A stretch of 64,000 nt of DNA. It comes from Persicobacter psychrovividus (lineage in GTDB: Bacteria; Bacteroidota; Bacteroidia; Cytophagales; Cyclobacteriaceae). Positions 33,270-42,464 of this stretch are shown one piece after another. The notes under the pieces were generated by a model. The model ran no database searches. It saw only the letters and a list, made by a program, of their open reading frames with translations, and was not told where the DNA came from. Position numbers and translations under genes: made by a program. Where the stretch lies: positions 682,001 to 746,000 of the forward strand of contig NZ_AP025292.1 of NCBI RefSeq assembly GCF_036492425.1, in the 5' to 3' direction. Numbering within the stretch: the stretch's first letter is position 1; every line of letters begins with the position of its first letter.

Positions 33270-34046
33270 TTATTTTAATTTTTTCAGCACGTCTTCAAAC
33301 TGGTGCAATGGGATCATGTTTGGCCCATCAGAAAGGGCGTGGTCAGGGTCTTCATGTACTTCAAAGAAGAAGCCGTCAACGCCAACCGCTTTAGCCGCAG
33401 CAGCAATGTAAGGCGCGTATTCGCGGTTTCCACCACTTCTGCCACCAAGTCCGCCAGGCTTTTGCGTAGAGTGGGTGACGTCCATGACTACTGGGTAGCC
33501 CAGGTTTTTCATGTCGACCAAATTACGGATATCCACCACCAAATCACCATAGCCCATCAAAGTGCCGCGCTCTGTCAGCATCACTTTGTTATTGCCAGAA
33601 TCAATGACTTTCTGCGCAGGATACACCATGTCTTTACCTGAAAGGAACTGTGCTTTTTTAATATTGACAATCTTGTCTGTTTTTGCGCAGGCCACCAATA
33701 GGTCGGTCTGGCGGCAAAGAAAAGCAGGGATTTGCAGGATGTCGATGACCTCCGCCAAAGGAGCTGCCTGGCAAGATTCATGCACATCGGTGGTGATCGG
33801 TAAATTGAATTGCGTTTTCACCTTTTCCAAAATGCGTAAGCCTTCTTCCAAGCCTGGGCCTCTGAAGGAAGAGATCGAGGTTCTGTTGGCCTTATCAAAA
33901 GAAGCCTTGAAGATATAAGTTAAATGCTGGCGTTCGCAAATTTCGGCAATTTGTTCCGCAAGTCGCATCACCATGTCTTCACTCTCGATGACACACGGGC
34001 CAGAGATAATGAATGGTGCCGATTTTAGTTTATTATATAGTTCCAT
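33270..34046 (-). CDS. kdsA: 3-deoxy-8-phosphooctulonate synthase
   Basis: KdsA condenses phosphoenolpyruvate with arabinose 5-phosphate to Kdo 8-phosphate. The 258-residue TIM barrel shows ISGPCVIES at the N-terminus and [12 protein letters not shown] near residue 46. [18 protein letters not shown] and [18 protein letters not shown] follow. It is the last gene of kdsD-kdsB-kdsA, with gaps of 4 and 12 nt. Kdo joins lipid A to the LPS core. Confidence 0.96.
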   Translation of the reverse strand: MELYNKLKSAPFIISGPCVIESEDMVMRLAEQIAEICERQHLTYIFKASFDKANRTSISSFRGPGLEEGLRILEKVKTQFNLPITTDVHESCQAAPLAEVIDILQIPAFLCRQTDLLVACAKTDKIVNIKKAQFLSGKDMVYPAQKVIDSGNNKVMLTERGTLMGYGDLVVDIRNLVDMKNLGYPVVMDVTHSTQKPGGLGGRSGGNREYAPYIAAAAKAVGVDGFFFEVHEDPDHALSDGPNMIPLHQFEDVLKKLK

Positions 34047-34058
34047 AAAGGTATATTT

Positions 34059-34820
34059 TTACTTGTTTGGAGTCTCCATCAGGGATTTTACTTTTTCAAA
34101 ATCCTCGAGGGTATCAACGCCTATAGGACTGTGTTGTGTTTCGATCATCTTAATGGCATAACCATTTTCGATTGCACGAAGTTGTTCCAGCTTTTCCACC
34201 CCTTCGAGGTAGGATGGGGCCATTTGTGCATACTTCAGCAAAAATGATTTGCGATAGCCATAAATGCCGAGATGTTTGAAATACTGAAGGTCTTCAGGGA
34301 CATAGCCACTTTGCAGTTCCTCAATACGGTCCCTGTAAAAAGGGATGGGGGAACGTGAAAAGTAAATGGCATGACCACTTTGGTTGGTGATGACCTTGAC
34401 GTTATTGGGATTGTTCAAAGTTTCGCAACGCTTGATGGGCGTCATGACGGAAGCCATCGGCAATGTACTGTCGGACTTAAATTCAGCAGCGAGTTGCGTA
34501 ATGATTTCCGAAGGAATCTGTGGCTCATCTCCCTGAACGTTAATAATCACCTCGGCCTCCATTTGCTGTGCCGCTTCGGCGATACGGTCGGTACCACTCT
34601 GGCAATCAACGGACGTCATGATGATGTTTTCTGTAAAACTCAGGCAGCGGTCCCGAATTTCTTCGGCATCCGTAGCGATAAATACAGCATCAATGCCATC
34701 GGCAGCCAATGCTTTCTCATAGACCCATTGTACAATCGGTTTGCCTTGAATTTCCAGCAGAATCTTGCGTGGAAGGCGGGTGGATTGCAGCCGAGCGGGA
34801 ATAACAACAATTGTTTTCAA
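34059..34820 (-). CDS. kdsB: 3-deoxy-manno-octulosonate cytidylyltransferase
   Basis: KdsB activates Kdo with CTP to CMP-Kdo. The 253-residue nucleotidyltransferase begins VIPARLQSTRLPRKIL, with the basic signature for CTP binding. VINVQGDEPQIP near residue 95 carries a metal-binding Asp, and FKHLGIYGYR and IETQHSPIGVDT are typical further on. It lies in the kds operon. Confidence 0.96.
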   Translation of the reverse strand: MKTIVVIPARLQSTRLPRKILLEIQGKPIVQWVYEKALAADGIDAVFIATDAEEIRDRCLSFTENIIMTSVDCQSGTDRIAEAAQQMEAEVIINVQGDEPQIPSEIITQLAAEFKSDSTLPMASVMTPIKRCETLNNPNNVKVITNQSGHAIYFSRSPIPFYRDRIEELQSGYVPEDLQYFKHLGIYGYRKSFLLKYAQMAPSYLEGVEKLEQLRAIENGYAIKMIETQHSPIGVDTLEDFEKVKSLMETPNK

Positions 34821-34824
34821 AAGA

Positions 34825-35778
34825 CTAAAGGTTAAGGTCGTAAATTTGGATCACCCCTAACAGCTGTTCGTCTTCAGTAACTAACAGGGAGTTGATTTTA
34901 TGCTGATTCATCAATTGGTCCGCTTCACCAAGTTTGGCGGTTTTATTGATGGTTTTGGGATGAACGCTCATCAGGTCTTTTGCCGACATGGTAAAGAAAT
35001 CTGCCTCGTGGCTTTCCATATTTCTACGGATGTCGCCATCAGTAATAATCCCTTCAACCTGTCCATTTTCAATCACGATCGCCAATCCCAGTCGTCCTTC
35101 TGAAACGCGCTGTACGACCATCAAAGAGCTGGTGTCAGGCGCAACGATAGGCAGGTTTTCTTTACGCATCAATGTTTCGACATTGGTGAGCAGCATACGG
35201 CCAAGGCTGCCTCCAGGATGGAAACGTGCAAAATCTTTGGCTTCAAATTGTCGCTTTTTCATCAGTGCCACCGCAAGGGCATCGCCCATGGCCAAAGTGG
35301 CCGTGGTGGAGCTTGTAGGCGCCAGGGCCAAAGCACAAGCTTCTTTCTCTACGGCAACATTAAGGTGGTGATGCACATTTTTTGCCAGGATAGAATCGGG
35401 CTTGCCCGTCATCCCAATCAGAAGATTGCCATTGTCCTTGAAGAATGGGATCAGGTTCAATACCTCATCGGTTTTACCGCTGTTGGAAATCAAAAGTACG
35501 GTATCGTTTGGGGTTACCATTCCGAGGTCGCCATGAAATGCTTCGCCAGGATGCAGGAAGAAACTCGGCGTACCAGTACTCGCTAATGTTGCAGCAATTT
35601 TTTTTCCGATATGTCCAGATTTGCCCATCCCACAGATGATGAATTTTCCCGTGCTTTTTAGGACGGCTTCCACTGTGGCGACAAAGTCACTGTCGATTTG
35701 GTTGGCAAGTTGCTTAACGGCCTGGGCTTCAATTTCAAAAACTTCTTGAGCCAGTGCCAATATTTCATGTTTACCCAT
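34825..35778 (-). CDS. kdsD: Arabinose-5-phosphate isomerase (KpsF/GutQ family)
   Basis: KdsD isomerises ribulose 5-phosphate to arabinose 5-phosphate, the first step toward Kdo. The 317-residue protein has a SIS domain (about residues 30-175, with CGMGKSGHIGKK and LLISNSGKTDE). Two CBS domains (about 200-255 and 265-317) follow. ATLAMGDALAVALM and HPGGSLG are typical. It is the first gene of kdsDBA; the upstream region contains TAGTTTTG, a likely -7 box. Confidence 0.94.
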   Translation of the reverse strand: MGKHEILALAQEVFEIEAQAVKQLANQIDSDFVATVEAVLKSTGKFIICGMGKSGHIGKKIAATLASTGTPSFFLHPGEAFHGDLGMVTPNDTVLLISNSGKTDEVLNLIPFFKDNGNLLIGMTGKPDSILAKNVHHHLNVAVEKEACALALAPTSSTTATLAMGDALAVALMKKRQFEAKDFARFHPGGSLGRMLLTNVETLMRKENLPIVAPDTSSLMVVQRVSEGRLGLAIVIENGQVEGIITDGDIRRNMESHEADFFTMSAKDLMSVHPKTINKTAKLGEADQLMNQHKINSLLVTEDEQLLGVIQIYDLNL

Positions 35779-35905
35779 GGGTGATCGATCTAAGAAATGA
35801 TAATAGCTACAAAACTAAAAAAATAAGTTCAACAATTAAATGGTACATTCAATCCTTTTCAGGCTAATCCTTGTTATCTCAGTACTTAAGTAAAAGGAGG
35901 GGGAT

Positions 35906-36787
35906 ATGAAAGTTGTTGCAAGAGGGGTATTCTTATGGTTTTTTTTAGGATTGGTAAGCTGTCAGGGCCCTGCGGTAGAAACCATTCAAATCGGGCCTGT
36001 GCTGCCGCCACCACCACCACAAGAGGAGAAGCTGCCACTGGTCATTACACAGCTATTGGATGGGGTGCCCGACACTGTATTGGCATTCCGCTATGCGCAA
36101 AACGACCAATTTGTGCAGGCAAGGTGGCGGGATCGTCATGTTTTTTTCTTTGAGTTTGATCAGCAACAGCAGTTTAGGTCTTATACCTTGCGTGTGGATG
36201 GCTACGATGTGAAAAAAATTGACAAAATTAGCCAGCAGGACGATCAGATTTTTTTCAGGCAGGAAATTATTGATCAGGAGATTTTCTTGCGGTACAGGAA
36301 ATCCAGGATGAAGGTACTTTCCGCAGATTTAAACATTATTGAAAGGCTTGATGAAAATAACCATGCGGAATCCATGACTTTCAGGGATATTGAGGCCGAT
36401 ACCATTGTGGGAATGGTGAAATTTGACCGTATGCCCAATGGTAATTTGCTGAAGCTGGAAGAAATAAGTCGGGCCCCTGAGGTCACGCAGCCTTTATTTA
36501 CCATTAATTTTGAACATGATGATCGGCAAACTTATTTTGGGCGCTTCGGACAGTTGCCTGAAGTGGTGTTACTGGATATATTTGAAGAAACCCGTCTGAG
36601 TGCTTTCAGCATGGGAAATAATGCGACAAAACTGGCGGTAGAAACCCAAAGGCGGACCCGCAGATCGCAGGAGGTGAACCATTACGAATACATTTATGAT
36701 GAGCAGGGTTACCCTTTGGCATTAGATTTTATCACGGATCGGTTTGGTGTTCTCGATACTGTAAGGTATTTTATAACTTATCGATAA
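35906..36787 (+). CDS. Lipoprotein of unknown function
   Basis: A 293-residue protein with a lipoprotein signal (LGLVSC, Cys 19) and a proline-rich tether (VLPPPPPQEE). The beta-rich domain ends with HYEYIYDEQGYPLALDF and a YFITYR terminus. The FGRFGQLPEVVLLDI segment matches FGSFGKLPQIVSYFI in the next gene (36836), so the two are diverged tandem relatives. GGGGG occurs 15 nt before the start (aaaaggaggggg), a rare strong Shine-Dalgarno-like element. No function can be named. Confidence 0.75.
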   Translation: MKVVARGVFLWFFLGLVSCQGPAVETIQIGPVLPPPPPQEEKLPLVITQLLDGVPDTVLAFRYAQNDQFVQARWRDRHVFFFEFDQQQQFRSYTLRVDGYDVKKIDKISQQDDQIFFRQEIIDQEIFLRYRKSRMKVLSADLNIIERLDENNHAESMTFRDIEADTIVGMVKFDRMPNGNLLKLEEISRAPEVTQPLFTINFEHDDRQTYFGRFGQLPEVVLLDIFEETRLSAFSMGNNATKLAVETQRRTRRSQEVNHYEYIYDEQGYPLALDFITDRFGVLDTVRYFITYR

Positions 36788-36835
36788 AAATTACGAATAC
36801 TGTTATATTACATAACGCTCTACCCAACATAACTT

Positions 36836-37759
36836 ATGACCTTATTAAAAAATGTATTTGTTGCATTAATTGCAGTGGTGGCTTTCGCTGCCTGTAAATC
36901 TGATGACGCTGCTCCGCAGGAAATTGCTACACCAACGATGCTGACCATCAACTCTACTACTGGAGAGATTCCATTGTATGAGTTTGAGTATAATGAAGAT
37001 AAATCGATCAAGGAGATCATATTAGAAAATTATGGTGTAAAATGGGCTTTTGAGTATGACGATCAGGGGAGGTATGAATCCCACGGACTGATGAGCCTTG
37101 ATGGGCAGCTCACCCTTCAGCAGCACCAGGCAATTTGGGGGAATAATGAGCAAATTTCAGAAATTAAATATTTTATCAATATTGATAACAGTACCTCCAG
37201 GCTCAAAAAGAATTCATCGTTTTTGGGTATTAAGCAAGGAAAGCAGTTCTACCTCCAAAATTCAAATTTAAGAACATCGGAATTGGTGGAAGTTTTAACC
37301 TACGAGCCGTTTTATCAGGGAGGCCGCATGAAAGAGGCCAACTTCAACCAGGGGGAGTTTAACCTGGGGAAAATGGTTTTTGAATACGGGGATAACGGTC
37401 AGTTATTGTCTGCGGAACAGATTTACGATTTTAATGATGGTGAAGAAGATATATTTCAGTCTACTAAATTTGCTTTTACCTACGATAACCGTGTAGCACT
37501 TTTTGGCAGCTTTGGGAAATTACCGCAGATCGTTTCTTATTTTATCATGGAAACCCTATTGAGTAATAATATCGATTTGCTGTTGCCGAGTGCTGTAAAT
37601 AACCCGACGACATTACAGTACACGGTATCAGATGGGAATGATGCTGACGGTTTTGTAGAGTCAATCGCTTATGAGTATGACGACAAAAACCAACCGATAA
37701 GAATCCTTATTGGGCCAGAAGGGCAGGAGTTTGTGAAAAATGCCGCTTATTCTGAATAA
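36836..37759 (+). CDS. Lipoprotein of unknown function, relative of the preceding one
   Basis: A 307-residue protein with a lipoprotein signal (VAFAAC, Cys 20). It contains several YD-type segments (FEYNEDKSIKEI, FEYDDQGRYES, FEYGDNGQLLS, YEYDDKNQPIRI), like the lipoproteins at 19.3 and 21.7 kb, and FGSFGKLPQ shared with the gene upstream. It starts 48 bp after that gene. The four proteins appear to form one family of surface lipoproteins of unknown role. Confidence 0.75.
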   Translation: MTLLKNVFVALIAVVAFAACKSDDAAPQEIATPTMLTINSTTGEIPLYEFEYNEDKSIKEIILENYGVKWAFEYDDQGRYESHGLMSLDGQLTLQQHQAIWGNNEQISEIKYFINIDNSTSRLKKNSSFLGIKQGKQFYLQNSNLRTSELVEVLTYEPFYQGGRMKEANFNQGEFNLGKMVFEYGDNGQLLSAEQIYDFNDGEEDIFQSTKFAFTYDNRVALFGSFGKLPQIVSYFIMETLLSNNIDLLLPSAVNNPTTLQYTVSDGNDADGFVESIAYEYDDKNQPIRILIGPEGQEFVKNAAYSE

Positions 37760-37924
37760 TGAACGTGGCCGCTGATCAGCCTTGGGGCTTTGTAGCACAT
37801 GCACTCCGATGGTCGATTCATCAGTTATTTTTTCAGCGCTGAAGTTCATGAGTGCTGAAAATGAATTTTTCGGGATTTAGCCTTAAATAAGAAAGTAAAT
37901 ATTTTCTGAGAAATCACACCACAG

Positions 37925-37955
37925 AAAAACCGTTTCAGCAGGAACGGTTTTTTTG
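37925..37955 (+). terminator. Intrinsic terminator after the lipoprotein pair
   Basis: AAACCGTT/AACGGTTT arms and a T-run; 165 bp after the stop of the second lipoprotein. Confidence 0.75.
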
Positions 37956-38011
37956 TTTTATATGGGCTACCTGTTTGATTTTTACGATCTTTGTACAAAT
38001 ATCGAAACACT

Positions 38012-38491
38012 ATGCAATCATTGAAATATAATATTAAAATGGTCATCACGGATGTGGATGGCACCCTTACCGACGGTGGGATGTATTATACCGAGCAAGG
38101 GGATGAGTTTAAAAAGTTCAATGCCAAAGATGGTATGGGGATGAATCTTCTGCGCAAAGCGGGGATCGAGGTTGGGATTATCAGCCACGGAAAAGCACCA
38201 CACATGGTCCTGAACAGGGCCGAGCGTCTTGGACTGAAATATTGCTATGTGGGGCAGGAGCCTAAGATGAAGGTGCTCGAAGGTTGGTTGAAAGAACTGA
38301 ACATTTCTGCGGCGCAGGTATGTTATATCGGTGATGATATTAATGATCAGGAAATCATGGAGTCTGTAGGTTTGTCGGCTTGCCCTGCCGATGCTGTCAA
38401 GGTAATTCGTGCCACCGCAGACATCGTTTTGAGCCGTGGTGGAGGCGATTGCGCTTTCCGTGAGCTGGTCGATGAACACCTTTTGGGTTAA
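38012..38491 (+). CDS. kdsC: 3-deoxy-manno-octulosonate-8-phosphatase
   Basis: KdsC removes the phosphate from Kdo 8-phosphate to give Kdo, the step between KdsA and KdsB. The 159-residue HAD (C0 type) enzyme shows the nucleophile motif TDVDGTLTDGG, the KDGMGM segment, IISHGKA, and GDDINDQEIM for magnesium. The ATG at 38012 is chosen; a TTG seven codons upstream is likely part of the promoter. It is on the opposite strand and 2.2 kb from kdsDBA. Confidence 0.94.
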   Translation: MQSLKYNIKMVITDVDGTLTDGGMYYTEQGDEFKKFNAKDGMGMNLLRKAGIEVGIISHGKAPHMVLNRAERLGLKYCYVGQEPKMKVLEGWLKELNISAAQVCYIGDDINDQEIMESVGLSACPADAVKVIRATADIVLSRGGGDCAFRELVDEHLLG

Positions 38492-38606
38492 GCGAAGCCT
38501 CGTGGGTGGAGGAATAGTCTGTCGGTTGGTTTTTTATTCTGCCAACTAAGGGTTATTTTTGCCATTCTTTTTTTAATGGATTAAAAACTGCTTTAATAGA
38601 AAGCTC

Positions 38607-40391
38607 ATGAATATAAATAGTGCAATCAAAAAAGCCATTTCTGAGGCTTTTCAGGCGCAATTTGGTGCCGAATTACCTGTTGAAGAAGTGAAGCTTCAAC
38701 CTTGTCGTAAGGATTTTGAAGGAACACATACTTTCCTGACTTTCCCTTTTGCGCGCATCAGTAAGAAAAATCCTGAGCAAACGGCGCAAGTTTTAGGGGA
38801 ATACCTGAAAGAAAATAGCGAAGTGATCGCTGATTTCAATGTGGTGAAAGGTTTCTTGAACTTGGTGCTGGAGCAACAGGTGTGGGTTGATGCCCTGAAA
38901 ACGATGGCCGCTGACGATCAATATGGTTTCGCCGCTTCGAATGGCAAAAAAGTGATGGTGGAATATTCTTCCCCAAACACCAACAAGCCATTGCACTTGG
39001 GGCATTTGAGAAATAACTTCCTGGGGTATTCTGTTTCTGAGATTTTGAAAGCGGCAGGTTACGAAGTGCAAAAAGTGAACTTGGTCAACGACCGTGGTAT
39101 CCACATTTGTAAGTCGATGCTTGCCTACCTGAAGTTTGGTGAGGGGGAAACGCCTTCGACAGCAGGGATCAAAGGCGATAAGCTGGTAGGGAACTACTAT
39201 GTGAAGTACGATCAGGAGTACAAAAAAGAAGTACAGGCATTGGTTGCTGAGGGGAAATCGGAAGAGGATGCCAAGAAAGAAGCCCCTTTGATGGTTGGCG
39301 CTCAGAAAATGTTGCGTGACTGGGAAGCTGGCGAAGAAGAAGTGGTTGCACTTTGGAAGAAAATGAACGGATGGGTGTACGATGGCTTTAATGCGACTTA
39401 CAAAACCATGGGCGTTGATTTCGACAAGTTCTACTATGAGTCGGATACTTACCTTTTGGGAAAAGACATCGTGAATGATGGGCTTGAAAAAGGCGTTTTC
39501 TTCAAAAAAGACGATAACTCCGTTTGGGCTGACCTTTCGAATGAAGGATTGGACGAGAAACTGGTATTGCGTGGCGATGGCACTTCGGTATATATCACAC
39601 AAGATATGGGGACGGCAGATCTTAAACACAAAGATTTTGCCTTCGATCAGTCTATTTATGTGGTAGGGAATGAGCAGGATTATCACTTCGATGTGTTGTT
39701 CCGCATTTTGAAAAATGTTGGTCGTGAGTATGCTGAAGGAATGTATCACCTTTCTTACGGAATGGTAGATTTACCTTCAGGGAAAATGAAATCCCGTGAA
39801 GGAACAGTGGTTGATGCCGACGATTTAATGCAGGAAATGTTTGATACTGCTGAAGCGCACACCAAAGAGTTGGGTAAGATTGACGGCTTTACAGAAGCAG
39901 AAGCTTCAGCACTTTATCGCCAGCTGGGCTTGGGTGCACTGAAATATTTCTTGCTGAAAGTGGATCCGAAACGCCGAATGATGTTCAACCCAGAGGAGTC
40001 TATCCAGTTCCAGGGAAATACAGGCCCGTTCATCCAATACACGCACGCACGGATTTCCGCAATTTCCCGCAAAGCGAAGGAGCAGGGGATCGATACGTCG
40101 AATATCGGTGAGTTGACTGACCTTCAGCCATCAGAAATTGAAGGTATCCGTCTTTTAAGTACTTTCCCTGACGTGATCAAGGAAGCGGCAAGCAACCATT
40201 CTCCTGCGGTTATTGCTAACTTCTGCTTTGAGTTAGCCAAAGAATATAACCGCTTCTATGCCGAGGTAGCGATCTTTAATGAAGAAGATCCTCAAAAACT
40301 GGCCTTCCGTGTCGCTTTCTCTGAGAAAGTTGCTGAGGTGATTCGTCGAGGAATGCAATTATTGGGTGTTGAAGCACCAAATCGCATGTAA
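38607..40391 (+). CDS. argS: Arginyl-tRNA synthetase
   Basis: A 594-residue class I synthetase charging tRNA-Arg. An ArgRS-specific N-terminal domain is followed by SSPNTNKPLHLGHLRNN near residue 120 (HIGH motif as HLGH). LVNDRGIHICKSM is family-specific. The KMSKS equivalent is GKMKSREGTVV near residue 393. The C-terminal DALR anticodon-binding domain ends in a hydrophobic helix. Length is normal; a terminator follows. Confidence 0.97.
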   Translation: MNINSAIKKAISEAFQAQFGAELPVEEVKLQPCRKDFEGTHTFLTFPFARISKKNPEQTAQVLGEYLKENSEVIADFNVVKGFLNLVLEQQVWVDALKTMAADDQYGFAASNGKKVMVEYSSPNTNKPLHLGHLRNNFLGYSVSEILKAAGYEVQKVNLVNDRGIHICKSMLAYLKFGEGETPSTAGIKGDKLVGNYYVKYDQEYKKEVQALVAEGKSEEDAKKEAPLMVGAQKMLRDWEAGEEEVVALWKKMNGWVYDGFNATYKTMGVDFDKFYYESDTYLLGKDIVNDGLEKGVFFKKDDNSVWADLSNEGLDEKLVLRGDGTSVYITQDMGTADLKHKDFAFDQSIYVVGNEQDYHFDVLFRILKNVGREYAEGMYHLSYGMVDLPSGKMKSREGTVVDADDLMQEMFDTAEAHTKELGKIDGFTEAEASALYRQLGLGALKYFLLKVDPKRRMMFNPEESIQFQGNTGPFIQYTHARISAISRKAKEQGIDTSNIGELTDLQPSEIEGIRLLSTFPDVIKEAASNHSPAVIANFCFELAKEYNRFYAEVAIFNEEDPQKLAFRVAFSEKVAEVIRRGMQLLGVEAPNRM

Positions 40392-40418
40392 TTTCTAAAT
40401 AAAAAAAACATTTTCATA

Positions 40419-40449
40419 AACCCTTTCGTAATAGCGAAAGGGTTTTTTG
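40419..40449 (+). terminator. Intrinsic terminator of argS
   Basis: Perfect arms AACCCTTTCG/CGAAAGGGTT and six T residues. Confidence 0.9.
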
Positions 40450-40532
40450 TTGCCAAGATCATCATTATCTTTGCGAATTGATCCTTATTTTTTGAATCAA
40501 ACAATCAACAATACCAAACAATCAACAACACC

Positions 40533-41147
40533 ATGAAAAAAGTAGCAATTGGGATTTGCTTAGTAGCCTTCGCGCTGGGGATCCTTACAAGTTGTGGCGA
40601 CGCAACCGTAAAGTCGAAGCCTGCAGCAACCGCAACCACAGTAAATCCTGAAAAGGCAGCAGTGGTAAGCAACAGTGCTTTTTATGATTTCAAGATGAAT
40701 GATATTGATGGCAATGAGATCGATTTCTCAAAATTCAAAGGAGAAAAAGTTTTGATTGTCAATGTGGCCTCAAAATGTGGTTACACACCGCAGTATGAAG
40801 GTTTGGAAGCCTTGAACAAGCAGCATGGCGACAAGGTGATTATCCTTGGGTTCCCTGCCAATAACTTCGGAGGGCAAGAGCCTGGTTCAAATGCGGAAAT
40901 CAAGAAGTTCTGTACAGGTAATTATGGCGTTTCGTTCACCATGATGGAAAAGGTGAGTGTGAAAGGGGCGGACCAGAACGCACTCTACACCTGGTTGTCT
41001 GATAAAGACAAAAATGGCTGGAATGATCAAGCGCCAAACTGGAATTTCAATAAGTATTTGATCAATGAAAAAGGGGAGTTGGTGAAGTACTTCGGTTCGA
41101 AAGTGAAGCCTATGTCGCCAGAATTGGTGAACGCTATATTGGATTAA
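40533..41147 (+). CDS. Glutathione peroxidase-family lipoprotein
   Basis: A 204-residue protein with a lipoprotein signal (ILTSC, Cys 21), an Ala/Thr-rich linker and a complete thioredoxin-like GPx domain. The peroxidatic residue is Cys in NVASKCGYTPQ near residue 85. The Gln and Trp of the catalytic triad are within FPANNFGGQEPG and WNFNKYLI. Most bacterial members use thioredoxin, not glutathione, as donor. The lipid anchor puts it outside the cytoplasm. Upstream TATCTTTG at 40466-40473 is a possible -7 box. Confidence 0.92.
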   Translation: MKKVAIGICLVAFALGILTSCGDATVKSKPAATATTVNPEKAAVVSNSAFYDFKMNDIDGNEIDFSKFKGEKVLIVNVASKCGYTPQYEGLEALNKQHGDKVIILGFPANNFGGQEPGSNAEIKKFCTGNYGVSFTMMEKVSVKGADQNALYTWLSDKDKNGWNDQAPNWNFNKYLINEKGELVKYFGSKVKPMSPELVNAILD

Positions 41148-41170
41148 TTATTATATTTGCATTATAAATG

Positions 41171-41200
41171 AAGTCAGGCATTTGTGTCTGACTTTTTTTT
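41171..41200 (+). terminator. Intrinsic terminator of the peroxidase gene
   Basis: AAGTCAG/CTGACTT arms and a run of eight T. Confidence 0.85.
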
Positions 41201-41404
41201 GTAGTGTGTTTAATACTTAAAATTCGCAACGAAAATTTGCCGTATTGTAAAAGTGATGAAGAATTATTTTTGAGTGCATAGCAGCGCTACTGTTGATCAA
41301 TAATTCAAAATCAGTTCCAATCATTCGAATTTGCAGTAGGATGGTGAGTTTTTAAACATACGCTTATTCATTTTAGCATAAACAATTTCGATCTTCAACT
41401 TCAA

Positions 41405-42325
41405 ATGAATCAAACCCATACGCCTCCGAGTAAAGCCAAGGCATGGTTATCTGCTTTTAGGTTACGAACACTTCCATTGGCCTTTTCAAGTATATTTTTA
41501 GGCAGCTTCGTGGCTGCATATCAAGGGGTGTTTCATTGGCAAATTTTACTGCTTGCCAGCCTAACGACCCTTTGTTTACAGGTGCTGTCCAATTTAGCCA
41601 ATGATTATGGCGATAGCATCCATGGTGCTGATTCCGCAGACCGTACAGGCCCACAGCGGGCAGTTCAGGCAGGTTTAATTTCTGCCCAGGAAATGAAAAA
41701 GGGCATGATCGCCTTTGCCGCACTTTCTTTTATTTTCGGTCTTTTGCTGATTTTGGTGGCTTTTGGTGCCAATTTAAAATTACTTCTCATTTTCCTCGGG
41801 ATGGGGGTGGCCGCAATAATTGCCGCAATTACTTATACCGCAGGCGTGCGCCCTTATGGTTATATGGGGCTGGGAGATTTGTCCGTATTTATCTTTTTTG
41901 GTGTGGTCGGGGTAATGGGCGTTTTCTTTTTATATGCCCAGCAGTGGCAAAATGAGTTGCTGCTGCTTGCTATTGGTGTTGGTGCCCTGAGTACAGGCGT
42001 GTTGAATGTGAATAATATTCGAGATATTGATTCTGACCGCAAGGCGGGGAAAATCTCCATTCCTGTGCGTATCGGCCGATCAAAAGCCGTTGTTTACCAT
42101 TGGGTGTTGCTTGCTGTTGGTGTACTCGCTCCTGTATGGTATATGAAAGCTAATATTAATCATGTTTGGCAATGGGCTTTTTTGCTGGTGGTTCCTTTAT
42201 TTTTTAAAAATGGAATAGCGGTTTCTCGATATCAGGATGCTAAAGCACTCGACCCTTATTTAAAGCAGCTTGCGATTTCTACCTTTTTGTTTGTGATTTT
42301 GATTGGTGTATGCCTTTTGTCATAA
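41405..42325 (+). CDS. menA: 1,4-dihydroxy-2-naphthoate polyprenyltransferase
   Basis: MenA attaches the isoprenoid tail to dihydroxynaphthoate in menaquinone synthesis. The 306-residue UbiA-family membrane protein has eight or nine helices. The first Asp-rich motif is NLANDYGDSIHGAD near residue 60 (NDxxD), followed by GPQRAVQAG. The second is NNIRDIDSDRKAGK near residue 200 (DxxxD). Other men genes are not in the window. Confidence 0.93.
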   Translation: MNQTHTPPSKAKAWLSAFRLRTLPLAFSSIFLGSFVAAYQGVFHWQILLLASLTTLCLQVLSNLANDYGDSIHGADSADRTGPQRAVQAGLISAQEMKKGMIAFAALSFIFGLLLILVAFGANLKLLLIFLGMGVAAIIAAITYTAGVRPYGYMGLGDLSVFIFFGVVGVMGVFFLYAQQWQNELLLLAIGVGALSTGVLNVNNIRDIDSDRKAGKISIPVRIGRSKAVVYHWVLLAVGVLAPVWYMKANINHVWQWAFLLVVPLFFKNGIAVSRYQDAKALDPYLKQLAISTFLFVILIGVCLLS

Positions 42326-42352
42326 ATCTACCTGTTAAGTATTTTGTGTAAC

Positions 42353-42385
42353 TTTGGATAAATAGGGATTTTAGCATTAAATTTG
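42353..42385 (+). promoter_or_regulatory. Bacteroidota-type promoter of the Fnr-like regulator gene
   Basis: TTTG at 42353-42356, 21-nt spacer, and TAAATTTG at 42378-42385. A second TAACTTTG box overlaps the upstream element (42349-42356). Confidence 0.6.
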
Positions 42386-42397
42386 TAATGTTGTGTA

Positions 42398-42436
42398 TGA
42401 CCTAAATGGGATATTGAAAATAAGAACATTAGGTCA
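42398..42436 (+). promoter_or_regulatory. Inverted repeat in the leader of the regulator gene
   Basis: TGACCTAA (42398-42405) and TTAGGTCA (42429-42436), perfect 8-bp arms 23 nt apart, ending 28 nt before the GTG start. It could be a regulator-binding site or an mRNA hairpin. Confidence 0.5.
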
Positions 42437-42464
42437 GGTTGGTTGTAAATTTAAGTAGGTAATT

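Noticed and set aside
38793-39749. 318-codon open frame antisense to argS
   Set aside because: It lies inside a fully recognisable argS. The translation is biased toward His/Phe/Ile as expected of a shadow frame, and no start context is seen.
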